64,000 nucleotides of DNA from Ruegeria sp. HKCCD8929 (lineage in GTDB: Bacteria; Pseudomonadota; Alphaproteobacteria; Rhodobacterales; Rhodobacteraceae), in contig NZ_WPZY01000010.1 in assembly GCF_013031405.1 (NCBI RefSeq), forward strand, positions 104,786-168,785, written 5' to 3'. This document shows, one piece after another, positions 45,861 to 54,490 of the stretch; positions within the stretch are counted from its first letter, which is position 1; the number at the start of each line of letters is the position of its first letter. Both the position numbers and the translations under genes were made by a program. Under the pieces are notes generated by a model. The model had not been told where the DNA came from. It saw only the letters and a program-made list of their open reading frames with translations, and did no database searches.

Positions 45861-46735
45861 GTAAATACTCAATTCATGTGCTGGAATATGCTTTTGTTGA
45901 AGAATTCCCGTTGAGTGGACTCGTCTATGGCGCACACAATCAGGGAACCTGCAAGCTGCCTTATGGGTATGTCCTGATCAAGGGCAACGGGCACAACATC
46001 CTTGTCGATTGTGGCCATGACTATGCGGCATACGGGAAAACATTGTCGGACCGGTTCGGCGTAATCAACTGGCGCAGCCCGGCGGACGTATTGGCCGAAG
46101 TGGATGTGACACCTGCGGACATTACCGATGTCATCATAACCCACGCGCATTTCGACCATATGGGCGGCATTCAGTTTTTCCCGAATGCGACGTTCTATAT
46201 TCAGGAACGGGAATTGTCCAAATGGATCCAGATCATGTCGCTTCCCCGGCAATTCCGCTGGCTGATGGTCGCCACGGATCCGGCAGATATCCTGCGCTGC
46301 GTGGCTTTGGCTGAACAGGGACGTCTTGTCAGCCTGTCGGGCGATCACGAAGACCTGTTTCCGGGAGTTGATGTCATGCTGTCCAAGGAATCCCACACGC
46401 CTGGGTCGCAATATGTGGTGGTCCGCAATGATGGCTTGCGTGAAAGCTCTGACGGTTATGTTCTGGCTGGCGATTTGGTGTACCGGGATGAAAATCTTAC
46501 AGGTGGCGACCCGGACGACCCGCACTACATTCCCGTCGGATTGGCGACTGGCTCACAAACCAACATTCTGATGACGATGGATCGGATGGTGAAAGCAGTG
46601 GGCGGTGATCGCAAACGTGTCATCGCTGCGCACGAGGAGCGCTTGCCCGGCTATTACCCATCAAGAATAACGGATGCGGGTCTGAGTATCGTTGAGATTG
46701 CATTGGCGACAGGCGAGCCGAGCGCGGTCGCATAA
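45857..46735 (+). CDS. metallo-beta-lactamase-fold hydrolase (lactonase-like)
   Basis: 292 aa. The dinuclear metal motif THAHFDHMGG is at residues 95-104, with further ligands likely in KESHTPGSQY, in VLAGDLVY (Asp) and in IAAHEERLPGYY (His). The closest general class is that of the N-acyl-homoserine-lactonase/glyoxalase-like hydrolases. Co-transcription with a sugar ABC transporter favours hydrolysis of a sugar lactone or ester over quorum quenching; this is inference. It ends the operon; 187 bases separate it from the LysR gene. Confidence 0.85.
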   Translation: MSKYSIHVLEYAFVEEFPLSGLVYGAHNQGTCKLPYGYVLIKGNGHNILVDCGHDYAAYGKTLSDRFGVINWRSPADVLAEVDVTPADITDVIITHAHFDHMGGIQFFPNATFYIQERELSKWIQIMSLPRQFRWLMVATDPADILRCVALAEQGRLVSLSGDHEDLFPGVDVMLSKESHTPGSQYVVVRNDGLRESSDGYVLAGDLVYRDENLTGGDPDDPHYIPVGLATGSQTNILMTMDRMVKAVGGDRKRVIAAHEERLPGYYPSRITDAGLSIVEIALATGEPSAVA

Positions 46736-46922
46736 CGGCAAACGAGCCGCACATATAAGTGCAATTCGAAATCTGTGGGTATATCGGAAGCAAGCTCTAA
46801 GACTTTTTTGCGCACAAAGATCCAAACAGGTGTAGGGTGAGATCAGGCCGCCAGCTTTGCTGCCTGGAATGTCTCAAGCGTTTGAGCCAGTCCCAATTTT
46901 CGCAAATCTTTGTGGGAGGGCC

Positions 46923-47822
46923 ATGTCGTATAACCTGATAACATTGAAGATGTTTCTGACCGTCGCCCGATCCGGCAGCATTGCGCAGGCTTCTGAATTG
47001 GAAAACGTCGCGGCATCCGCCATCAGCAAACGCATTTCGGATTTGGAAGATAAGATCGGAACGCCGTTATTTTATCGGCAAACGCGTGGCGTAGAGCTAA
47101 CGCCGGCGGGTCGTGAACTCGCCCGACATTCCTCGAATGTGCTCAGTTTGGTAGAGCGCATGGAAACCCAGATGCTCGATTTCGCATCCGGAGCAAAAGG
47201 ATCGGTTCGCATCGCGGCGAATACATCGGCAATTACGCAGTTTCTCCCCGAGGATCTGGCCGGTTTCGTAGAGGATTACCCAGATGTGCGGATCGACCTC
47301 AGCGAGCAGACCTCTGACGAAATACTTACGGCCGTGCGGGATGGATTGGCGGATCTTGGAATATTCTCGGGCTTGGTCGAAGAACCGGAACTGGAAGTTC
47401 TCACCTATCGTCGCGACACATTGGTCGTGGTCATGGGGAAGTATCATCCTTACCGGCCCGACCATCCAGTGAAATTCGCTGAGTTCGCCAAGCTTGATAT
47501 GGTGGGTTTGCAAGCGGGCAGTTCGCTGCAGGCGTTCCTGGAAGCGCGGGCCGTCGAACAGGGGCTGACACTCCATACACGTGTCGAAACACTTAGCTTC
47601 GATGGTGTGCGCCGGATGGTCGAAGCGGGTCTGGGGGTTGCGGTGCTTCCCCTCGGAGCGGTTGAACCCTACCTTGAAAGTGCTCAATTACGAATGCAGG
47701 AAATTGACGAGGATTGGGCCGTTCGGACACTCAAGCTCGCTGTGAAAGACCTTAACGCAGTGTCGCGCCCTGTCCGCGCTTTGGTGGAACATTTGATCTC
47801 CCAAAATTTGGCTGACAAATAG
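46923..47822 (+). CDS. LysR family regulator of the island
   Basis: 299 aa from an ATG with GGGAGGG upstream. The winged helix-turn-helix covers residues about 3-62 (LITLKMFLTVARSGSIAQASELENVAASAISKRISDLEDKIGTPLFYRQTRGVELTPAG). The LysR substrate-binding domain follows, with GSVRIAANTSAITQFLPEDLAGFVEDYPDV and GVRRMVEAGLGVAVLPLGAVEPYL. It lies immediately upstream of the TRAP operon, not divergent from it. The paired dyads at 47,926 and 58,511 are its most likely targets. Confidence 0.92.
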   Translation: MSYNLITLKMFLTVARSGSIAQASELENVAASAISKRISDLEDKIGTPLFYRQTRGVELTPAGRELARHSSNVLSLVERMETQMLDFASGAKGSVRIAANTSAITQFLPEDLAGFVEDYPDVRIDLSEQTSDEILTAVRDGLADLGIFSGLVEEPELEVLTYRRDTLVVVMGKYHPYRPDHPVKFAEFAKLDMVGLQAGSSLQAFLEARAVEQGLTLHTRVETLSFDGVRRMVEAGLGVAVLPLGAVEPYLESAQLRMQEIDEDWAVRTLKLAVKDLNAVSRPVRALVEHLISQNLADK

Positions 47823-47925
47823 TACGTATCTCGTTTTAATCCGGGGCAAGCGCCAAGCCGGGGCATCATAAAGCAGCCGGAGTACATTGTATTGGCCGGT
47901 TTTTTTGTATTTGCAAATTGCCATC

Positions 47926-47949
47926 CCGAACGGTGATACCCCCATTCGG
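47926..47949. promoter_or_regulatory. operator-like dyad upstream of the TRAP operon
   Basis: CCGAACGG, 8 bases (TGATACCC), CCATTCGG: an inverted repeat with one mismatch, 78 bases before the TRAP binding-protein ATG. The element at 58,511-58,534 has the same half-sites and an almost identical spacer, so the match extends over about 24 bases. Confidence 0.75.
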
Positions 47950-48027
47950 ATTTCAAGACTCCTGAAAGCAGCGATACAGGCGTTACCCATAGTTTGCACA
48001 ACGAACGTAGTTTATGGGAGGAAATCC

Positions 48028-49068
48028 ATGAGAAAAGAAATCAAGGCGATCACCGGCGCTGCAATGCTCGCAGGTGCCTTGGCCGCTTCGGCATCCGCGG
48101 AAGAGGTCAAAATTAACATGCCCTCAACATTCGCCGGGTCGCTGACCCAGCTGGGTACTGCTGGCGTGCGGTTCGCAGAAACTGTGAACCTGATTTCGGG
48201 CGGTGACATTGAGGTCAAGTTCTACGACCCAAACGCCCTTATCCCCGCGCTGGAGATCTACGACAACGTGTCAACTGGCGCGGTGGATGCCGGTTGGGGT
48301 ACGTCTGGCTACTGGGGCGCCAAGAACTCGGCGCTCAACCTCTTCGCGGCGGTGCCCTTCGGGCCGGGTGCGGGCGAGTATCTGGCGTGGATGTGGTACG
48401 GCGATGGCGAAAGGCTGTTGAACGAGATCTACCACCCTGTTGGCATCCACGCGCAGGCCTGTGGTATTCATGCACCGGAGACCTCCGGTTGGTTCAAGGA
48501 AGAGATCACCTCGACGGAAGACCTCGAAGGTCTCAAGATGCGCTTCTATGGCCTTGGCGCGCTGGTCATGCAAAGGATGGGCGTCGACACCCAGCTTCTC
48601 GCGGGGGGGGATATCTACCCTGCTCTTGAACGCGGCACCATTGACGCGACTGAGTTTTCGATGCCTGCCATTGACCAGAACCTGGGCTTCTACAACCTTG
48701 CCAAGCACAACTATTTTCCCGGCTGGCACCAGCAATCGACCATTCAGGAGCTTATGATCAACAAAGAGGTCTGGGATGGTTTGAGCGCGCAGCAGCAAGC
48801 GATCATCACTACTGCCTGCCGCGCGAATGTTGCAACGCAACTGGCCGAGGGTGAAGCGATCCAGGGCAAAGCACTGCTTGAAATGCGCTCCGAGGGCGTA
48901 ACAACCCACCGTTGGCCCAGTGAATTCCTCGATGCTCTTGAGGCCGAGTGGAACGGCATTGCCGCTGAAATGGCTGCGGAAAATCCCGACTTTGCAAGAG
49001 TTTGGGAAAACCTCCAAGCCTTCCGCGCGGAATACGCTGTTTGGAAAGATCTGGCTTACCTCGACTAA
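48028..49068 (+). CDS. TRAP transporter substrate-binding protein (DctP family)
   Basis: 346 aa with a signal peptide (AITGAAMLAGALAASASA) and a GGGAGGAAA ribosome-binding site. DctP features: EDLEGLKMRFYGLGALVMQRMGVDTQLLAGGDIYPALERGTIDATEFSMP, containing the carboxylate-binding Arg (KMRF) and the conserved strand of the hinge. The ligand is therefore probably an organic acid. It starts a three-gene TRAP operon. Confidence 0.93.
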   Translation: MRKEIKAITGAAMLAGALAASASAEEVKINMPSTFAGSLTQLGTAGVRFAETVNLISGGDIEVKFYDPNALIPALEIYDNVSTGAVDAGWGTSGYWGAKNSALNLFAAVPFGPGAGEYLAWMWYGDGERLLNEIYHPVGIHAQACGIHAPETSGWFKEEITSTEDLEGLKMRFYGLGALVMQRMGVDTQLLAGGDIYPALERGTIDATEFSMPAIDQNLGFYNLAKHNYFPGWHQQSTIQELMINKEVWDGLSAQQQAIITTACRANVATQLAEGEAIQGKALLEMRSEGVTTHRWPSEFLDALEAEWNGIAAEMAAENPDFARVWENLQAFRAEYAVWKDLAYLD

Positions 49069-49156
49069 GTCGACCAACCGACGTGCACTTGGGGCCTGAC
49101 CGGAATTCGGTCAGACCCAAAAAAGCACACATAAAATGATTCACCGGGGGAAAAAT

Positions 49157-49720
49157 ATGGATTTAGCTTTGGGGGCCAGCCGCGCGATCGACCGTTTTCT
49201 TTGGTCGGTGGCCAAGATCGGAGCCTGGTGCGCTGTGCTGCTTGTGGCCGTTGTAACCTACGATGTGTTCACCCGATATCTGGGGGTGCCTAAGGTGTTT
49301 GGATTGACCTCAACCATGTTGCAGGAGTCTGAATACTGGCTGCACAGTTTCCTGATCGTACTAGTGGTGGGTTACGCCTATACTAGGCAATCCCACGTGC
49401 GCATTGACCTGATCCGCGAGAACCTATCGGAACGGGCAAAGTACATAATTGAAATAGCTGGCATTCTGCTGGCCTTGATCCCTTATGCCATGCTGGGCGT
49501 CTGGCTGTCCTGGCCCTACGTTGTCCGATCCTACACCTCTGGCGAGATTTCGAAATCTCAAACCGGTTTGACTGATCTGTGGATCCTAAAAAGCGGGCTG
49601 ATCATTCTGTTCGTTTTGATCGGACTGGCCGGGATTTCCCAACTCATCAAATCTATCGCGGGACTGGCCGGAAGGCTACCGGGCGACTTGAAACCAACGA
49701 CTATCGGGGGCGAGCACTGA
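49157..49720 (+). CDS. TRAP transporter small permease (DctQ)
   Basis: 187 aa, four membrane segments: residues about 20-42, 60-80, 95-118 and 145-165. WCAVLLVAVVTYDVFTRYL and the QESEYWLHSFLIVLVVGYAYTRQSHVRIDLI block are typical DctQ sequence. The ATG at 49157 has GGGGGAA 6 bases upstream and was chosen over the ATG at 49136. The stop overlaps the dctM start. Confidence 0.9.
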   Translation: MDLALGASRAIDRFLWSVAKIGAWCAVLLVAVVTYDVFTRYLGVPKVFGLTSTMLQESEYWLHSFLIVLVVGYAYTRQSHVRIDLIRENLSERAKYIIEIAGILLALIPYAMLGVWLSWPYVVRSYTSGEISKSQTGLTDLWILKSGLIILFVLIGLAGISQLIKSIAGLAGRLPGDLKPTTIGGEH

Positions 49721-51186
49721 TGGATATTGTCGAACTTCTCCCGGTGCTAATGTTTGCAGCGCTCGCCTTTCTACTGTTCTCCGGATTTCCTGTTGCCTGG
49801 ATCTTGGGCGGGGTCGGTCTGGCATTCGGTCTCATTGGCATTGCTGCAGATGAACTTGCCTTCATTCAGTTCTCTACTCTGCCGTCACGGATTTTTGGCG
49901 GTGTCATGGAAAACCTGATCCTGACGGCAATTCCGATGTTTGTTTTTATGGGCACGATGCTGGAGAAATCCGGAGTTGCGCGCGACTTGTTAAACTGTCT
50001 TCAGGTTCTGATGCGGCGTGTCCCGGGCGGCCTTGCTTTGTCTGTGACCATCATGGGCACCATTCTGGCGGCCACCACCGGTATCATTGGCGCCTCGGTT
50101 ATCATGATGAGCCTGCTTGCCCTGCCGATCATGGTCGAACGCAAATACGATCACGCTCTTGCAACGGGTACAATTGCAGCATCAGGGACGTTGGGCATCC
50201 TGATTCCGCCATCCATCATGCTGGTGATCATGGCGGATTTGCTGTCGCGCTCGGTGGGCAACTTGTTTGTGGCAGCGATCTTTCCGGGCCTTATTCTGGC
50301 GACGCTTTACATGGCTTACATCGTTATTCGCTGTAAGCTTAACCCGTCTTTGGCTCCTCCTATTTCTGACGCTCTGGGCCCGCAGACTCGAAGCGGTGTG
50401 GCGGTTATGATCCTGCGTAGTTTTGTACCACCTGTAATCCTGATCGGCATGGTGCTTGGTTCGATACTTGGTGGCGTGGCAACTCCAACAGAGGCGGCTG
50501 GGGTTGGTGCGCTTGGCGCCATCGTATTGGGGTTCTTAAATTTGGTGATCCTGCCTTCGATGGGGGTGAAGGAATTCGCGCTTGAGGAATCGGGTGCCAC
50601 CCCGCAATCCGCCAATTTTGTTGCTTCAGGTCTGTCGAAGAAACTGACGCAGTTTGGTCGCACGGTGTCCGGTGTGGTCGACAGTACCGCGCAAACCAAC
50701 GCGATGATCTTTGGCCTGTTTGTTGGAGCGACCTTCTTTAGCTACATATTCCGCGCGCTTGGCGGCGATGAACTGGTAATCAGCACTGTCGAAGCGATGG
50801 GCCTTGGCCCTTGGGGTCTGTTGTTCCTGCTGCTTGGCCTGGTATTTGTGCTGGGGTTCTTCTTTGACTGGATTGAAATCACCCTGATAATTCTGCCCGT
50901 GTTCGCACCCATTATTGCGCAATTGGACTTCGGCGATCACGTCGCACGAATTGACGTCGTTTATTGGTTCGCAGTCCTGATTGCGATCAACCTGCAAACC
51001 TCGTTCCTGACGCCGCCCTTTGGCTTTGCGCTGTTCTACCTCAAGGCTGTCGCCCCCCCACAGGTTAGGATCCAACAGATTTATCGCGGCATCATCCCCT
51101 TCGTTCTCTTGCAGCTTTTCGGCTTGATCCTGGTGATCCTGTTTCCGGAGATCGCGCTTTGGCTTCCGAGGGCTCTGCTCAACTGA
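49720..51186 (+). CDS. TRAP transporter large permease (DctM)
   Basis: 488 aa, about a dozen membrane segments. AIPMFVFMGTMLEKSGVARDLL, ATTGIIGASVIMMSLLALPIMVERKYDHALATGTIAASGTLGILIPPSIMLVIM and GVATPTEAAGVGALGAIVLG are DctM signatures. It is longer than the common 425-aa form because of an insertion near residues 285-315 (MGVKEFALEESGATPQSANF), which resembles the longer DctM class of roseobacters. It uses a Na+ or H+ gradient. Confidence 0.93.
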   Translation: MDIVELLPVLMFAALAFLLFSGFPVAWILGGVGLAFGLIGIAADELAFIQFSTLPSRIFGGVMENLILTAIPMFVFMGTMLEKSGVARDLLNCLQVLMRRVPGGLALSVTIMGTILAATTGIIGASVIMMSLLALPIMVERKYDHALATGTIAASGTLGILIPPSIMLVIMADLLSRSVGNLFVAAIFPGLILATLYMAYIVIRCKLNPSLAPPISDALGPQTRSGVAVMILRSFVPPVILIGMVLGSILGGVATPTEAAGVGALGAIVLGFLNLVILPSMGVKEFALEESGATPQSANFVASGLSKKLTQFGRTVSGVVDSTAQTNAMIFGLFVGATFFSYIFRALGGDELVISTVEAMGLGPWGLLFLLLGLVFVLGFFFDWIEITLIILPVFAPIIAQLDFGDHVARIDVVYWFAVLIAINLQTSFLTPPFGFALFYLKAVAPPQVRIQQIYRGIIPFVLLQLFGLILVILFPEIALWLPRALLN

Positions 51187-51258
51187 GCTCCGCGCCCACT
51201 GGTCAGCGCTTCGAGGTTTGCCAAGCTCTGTGGGCAAGGCAAGTCGCGTGACAAAAAC

Positions 51259-51293
51259 AAAGCCGCCGGTGCACATACACAGGCGGCTTTTTT
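51259..51293. terminator. bidirectional terminator between the TRAP and catabolic operons
   Basis: AAAGCCGCC (51259-51267) pairs perfectly with GGCGGCTTT (51282-51290). A T-run follows on the plus strand, and TTTGTTTTTG follows on the minus strand, so it can serve both convergent operons. Confidence 0.85.
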
Positions 51294-51307
51294 GGCTACG
51301 AAAAGAG

Positions 51308-52786
51308 TTATCTCATGATGAAGGGGTTGGCCACTTCGCCGGCCGTTGAAATCATCACGCTTTTTGTCTGTAGGTATTGGTAAATCGCGTTCTGCCCATT
51401 TTCTCGCCCCAACCCTGAGCTTTTGTAGCCGCCGAGCGGGGCCATGTAGCTGATGACCCGGTAAGTATTCGCCCAAACGGTCCCCGCCTGAAGTCGCTCT
51501 GCGAAGTGTTTGATCTTGCGAATGTCCTGCGTCCACACCCCTGCAGCAAGGCCATATTTGCTGTCATTGGCGATGCTCAGCGCTTCATCAGCGCTGTCAA
51601 AGGGAATGACAGACAGGACCGGGCCAAACACCTCTTCCTGTGCAATGCGCATGTCGTTGCGCACGTCACCAAAGATGGTGGGCTCTACAAACCAACCATT
51701 GCCTAGCTCGGGTCGGTCCGGCCTGCCGCCGCCGATCAAGGTCTCGGCGCCTTCGCCTTTGGCGACGTCGATATAGCCCAGAACCTTTTCCAACTGTTGT
51801 TCCGTTGTGACCGGACCCACCTGGGTATCGGTGTTCATCGGATCGCCGATCCGCGCGGTTTTGGCGAGCTTGAGAAGTTTGTCGAGGAACGCGTCATGGA
51901 CACTACGCTCGACCAGCAGGCGCGACCCGGCGATGCAGGTTTGGCCCGAGGCAGCGAAAATTCCCGAGATTACGCCGTTCACGGCATTGTCCAATTCGGC
52001 ATCAGCGAATACGATATTGGGGGACTTGCCGCCCAGTTCCAGCGTCACTTTTTTGAATGTTCGTGCAGCGACCTCTGCGATATGTCGTCCGGTTTGTTCG
52101 GAGCCGGTGAAGGCCACCTTGGCCACACCTTCATGTTCGACAAGGCTGGCACCCACTTCAACACCAAACCCTGTCACTACGTTGAAAACGCCCTTGGGAA
52201 ACCCGACCTGATCAACGATCTTTGCCAGTTCCAATGTCGAGGCCGATGTAAACTCGGACGGCTTCACGATAAACGTGTTGCCAGCGGCCAATGCCGGAGC
52301 GAGTTTGTAGGCCAAAAGCAGCAAAGGCGAATTCCACGCGGTGATGCCAACACAGACACCAAGCGGCTCAAACCGGGTAAAGTTCAGCATGTCCGGCTTA
52401 TCAATCGGGATCACGCTGCCTTCAATTTTGTCGGCCAGACCCGCATAGTAATAGAACCACTCGGGTACGTATTTCAGCTGAAAGAACATCTCGTTGAACA
52501 GCTTGCCGTTGTCTTGAACCTCGGTACGGGCCAGCGCCTCGGCGTTTTCGGCAATCAGATCACCCAGCTTGCGCAACAGGTGTCCGCGGTTGGTGGCGGT
52601 CATTCCTGCCCAATCATCCGAGTGAAAGGCACGCGTGGCCGCAGCAACGGCGCGGTCTGCATCCTCTTGCTGCCCGCGAGGGATCATCGCCCAAGGCGCG
52701 CCCGTGTAGGGGTTCTTGCTCTCGAGTGTTTTTTTGCTGGCGGCATCAGTCCACGCGCCGTCGATATACATCTGATAGGCTTTCAT
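51308..52786 (-). CDS. aldehyde dehydrogenase (NAD(P)-dependent)
   Basis: 492 aa. The catalytic Cys is in FAASGQTCIAGSRLLV, the general-base Glu in VTLELGGKSPN, and the cofactor-binding region near FTGSEQTGRHIAEVA. The full length is typical. The N-terminus SKKTLESKNPYTGAPWAMIPRG is that of betaine-/4-guanidinobutyraldehyde-type enzymes. It lies 24 bases downstream of the GMC gene, the likely source of its aldehyde substrate. It is the last gene of the catabolic operon. Confidence 0.95.
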   Translation of the reverse strand: MKAYQMYIDGAWTDAASKKTLESKNPYTGAPWAMIPRGQQEDADRAVAAATRAFHSDDWAGMTATNRGHLLRKLGDLIAENAEALARTEVQDNGKLFNEMFFQLKYVPEWFYYYAGLADKIEGSVIPIDKPDMLNFTRFEPLGVCVGITAWNSPLLLLAYKLAPALAAGNTFIVKPSEFTSASTLELAKIVDQVGFPKGVFNVVTGFGVEVGASLVEHEGVAKVAFTGSEQTGRHIAEVAARTFKKVTLELGGKSPNIVFADAELDNAVNGVISGIFAASGQTCIAGSRLLVERSVHDAFLDKLLKLAKTARIGDPMNTDTQVGPVTTEQQLEKVLGYIDVAKGEGAETLIGGGRPDRPELGNGWFVEPTIFGDVRNDMRIAQEEVFGPVLSVIPFDSADEALSIANDSKYGLAAGVWTQDIRKIKHFAERLQAGTVWANTYRVISYMAPLGGYKSSGLGRENGQNAIYQYLQTKSVMISTAGEVANPFIMR

Positions 52787-52810
52787 GTGTTCTCTCCTAT
52801 TGAAAACCCG

Positions 52811-54448
52811 TCAGAGGTCCGCGGGTGTCAGTATTTTGCCAAGGATCATGTCAGCGGCTTTTTCCGCGACCATCATCACAGGCGCATTGGTGTTGCCCGA
52901 AGGCATGACCGGCATGACCGAGGCATCTGCGACACGCAGACCCTGCAGGCCACGCACGCGAAGCTGGCTGTCGACAACCGCACCCGGGTCGCCGTCTGGC
53001 CCCATCCGGGCGGTTCCGATCATGTGGTAAACCGTGATGCCCTCGCGCCGTGCCCAATCCAGCAGCTCATCATCGCTTTGCAGGCATTGATCGGGGTTGG
53101 TTTTGCCGGTCAGCCAAGGCTGTAGAGGCGTCGTGGTCATCAGCTTTCGCCCCAGCCGGATGGACCGCAGCAGCACCCGTTGATCGCGCGGATCGGATAG
53201 GTAGTTTGGATTGATCTCTGGCGGATCAAACGGATTGCGCGACACCGGGCGTACATATCCATGGCTTTCAGGGCGCATCTGCCAGACGCCAACGGTCATA
53301 CCTGGCATTTTATCCAGTAGGCCAACGGTGCCTTCGCGGAAGCTGGCGGGCGTCATCACGTATTCAAGATCCGGGGTTTCCAGCGCGTCTGAAGACTTCC
53401 AGAAAAGGTGCGTTAGCGACGGGCTGACAGATAAGACGCTGGGACGTCCCAAGAGCCATTTCGCTATCTCAAGACCCAGCGGAAGACCCTCTGCCATTGA
53501 ATTGAAAGTTTTGACATCTTTCAGGGTCGACACCATGCGCACGCCATAGTGGTCGCGCAGATTGTTGCCGACGCCGCGCAGTTCGGCCCGCACCTTGATG
53601 CCCAGATCGCCCAGAACCTCGGCAGGGCCGATGCCCGACAATTGTAGCAGTTTGGGCGTGTTCAGCGCCCCGGCACATAAGACGACTTCGCAACGCGCGT
53701 TGACATTGATTGTGGCACTGTCTTGCTTGCTCTGATGATACCGCACGCCGCTGGCACGGGTTCCGTCAAAGAGAATTTCAGCTGCCTGCGCATCGGTACG
53801 AATATCGACATTGGGCCGCTTGCGCGCCGGGCGCAGGAATGCCTTGGCCGCGCTGTAGCGATAGCCTTTGTGGACGGTGCGCTGGAAATACCCGGTCCCG
53901 GCCTGATCGCCGCTGTTGTAGTCAGGATTGCGCGGGATACCCATTTGCGCGGCGCCTTCAATGAACGCCTCACAGACCGGATGGATCAGATCCAGATCGG
54001 TGATCGGCAGCTCGCCGTTGCGCCCGCGCACCGCGTCGTCACCCGGCCCAATGCGCCGCTCTGAGCGTTTGAAGTATGGGAGTACCTCGTCGTAGCTCCA
54101 ACCCGCGTTGCCCAATTGCGCCCAGTTGTCATAGTCCGCAGGCTGGCCGCGGACATAGTTCAGCCCGTTGATCGAACTTGAACCGCCGAGCACCCGGCCC
54201 TGTGGCAGGGGGAAGCTTCGGTTTGCAGTTGCCGGTTCAGGCTTGGATTTAAAACCCCAGGTCAATCTGGGCGAATAAATGTTTTTGATGTACCCGGCAG
54301 GGATATGGATGAATGGATGCCGGTCCGTGGGGCCTGCCTCAAGCAGACAGACAGAGGCACCATCGGCACTCAAACGGTTCACCATGATAGACCCGGCAGT
54401 GCCGCCACCGACAACCACGTAGTCGAACATATCTGCGTTATTGGCCAT
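52811..54448 (-). CDS. GMC family FAD-dependent alcohol oxidoreductase
   Basis: 545 aa from the ATG at 54448. FDYVVVGGGTAGSIMVNRLSADGASVCLLEAGP is the FAD site, RVLGGSSSINGLNYVRGQPADYDNW is GMC signature 1, and CAGALNTPKLLQLSGIGP is signature 2. The active-site block is TVYHMIGTARMG. It differs clearly from the other GMC enzyme in the window (10,177-11,787) and is not a recent duplicate. It probably oxidises an alcohol taken up by the island's transporters. The operon gaps are 24 bases to ALDH and 42 bases from the upstream gene. Confidence 0.92.
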   Translation of the reverse strand: MANNADMFDYVVVGGGTAGSIMVNRLSADGASVCLLEAGPTDRHPFIHIPAGYIKNIYSPRLTWGFKSKPEPATANRSFPLPQGRVLGGSSSINGLNYVRGQPADYDNWAQLGNAGWSYDEVLPYFKRSERRIGPGDDAVRGRNGELPITDLDLIHPVCEAFIEGAAQMGIPRNPDYNSGDQAGTGYFQRTVHKGYRYSAAKAFLRPARKRPNVDIRTDAQAAEILFDGTRASGVRYHQSKQDSATINVNARCEVVLCAGALNTPKLLQLSGIGPAEVLGDLGIKVRAELRGVGNNLRDHYGVRMVSTLKDVKTFNSMAEGLPLGLEIAKWLLGRPSVLSVSPSLTHLFWKSSDALETPDLEYVMTPASFREGTVGLLDKMPGMTVGVWQMRPESHGYVRPVSRNPFDPPEINPNYLSDPRDQRVLLRSIRLGRKLMTTTPLQPWLTGKTNPDQCLQSDDELLDWARREGITVYHMIGTARMGPDGDPGAVVDSQLRVRGLQGLRVADASVMPVMPSGNTNAPVMMVAEKAADMILGKILTPADL

Positions 54449-54490
54449 GATGGTTTCTCTCAATCACGATAAGCGCTGCACGCATCTTGC

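Noticed and set aside
45857..46735. Quorum-quenching acyl-homoserine lactonase
   Set aside because: The metal motif would permit it, but the operon context with a sugar transporter favours another lactone or ester, and sequence alone cannot support the specific call.
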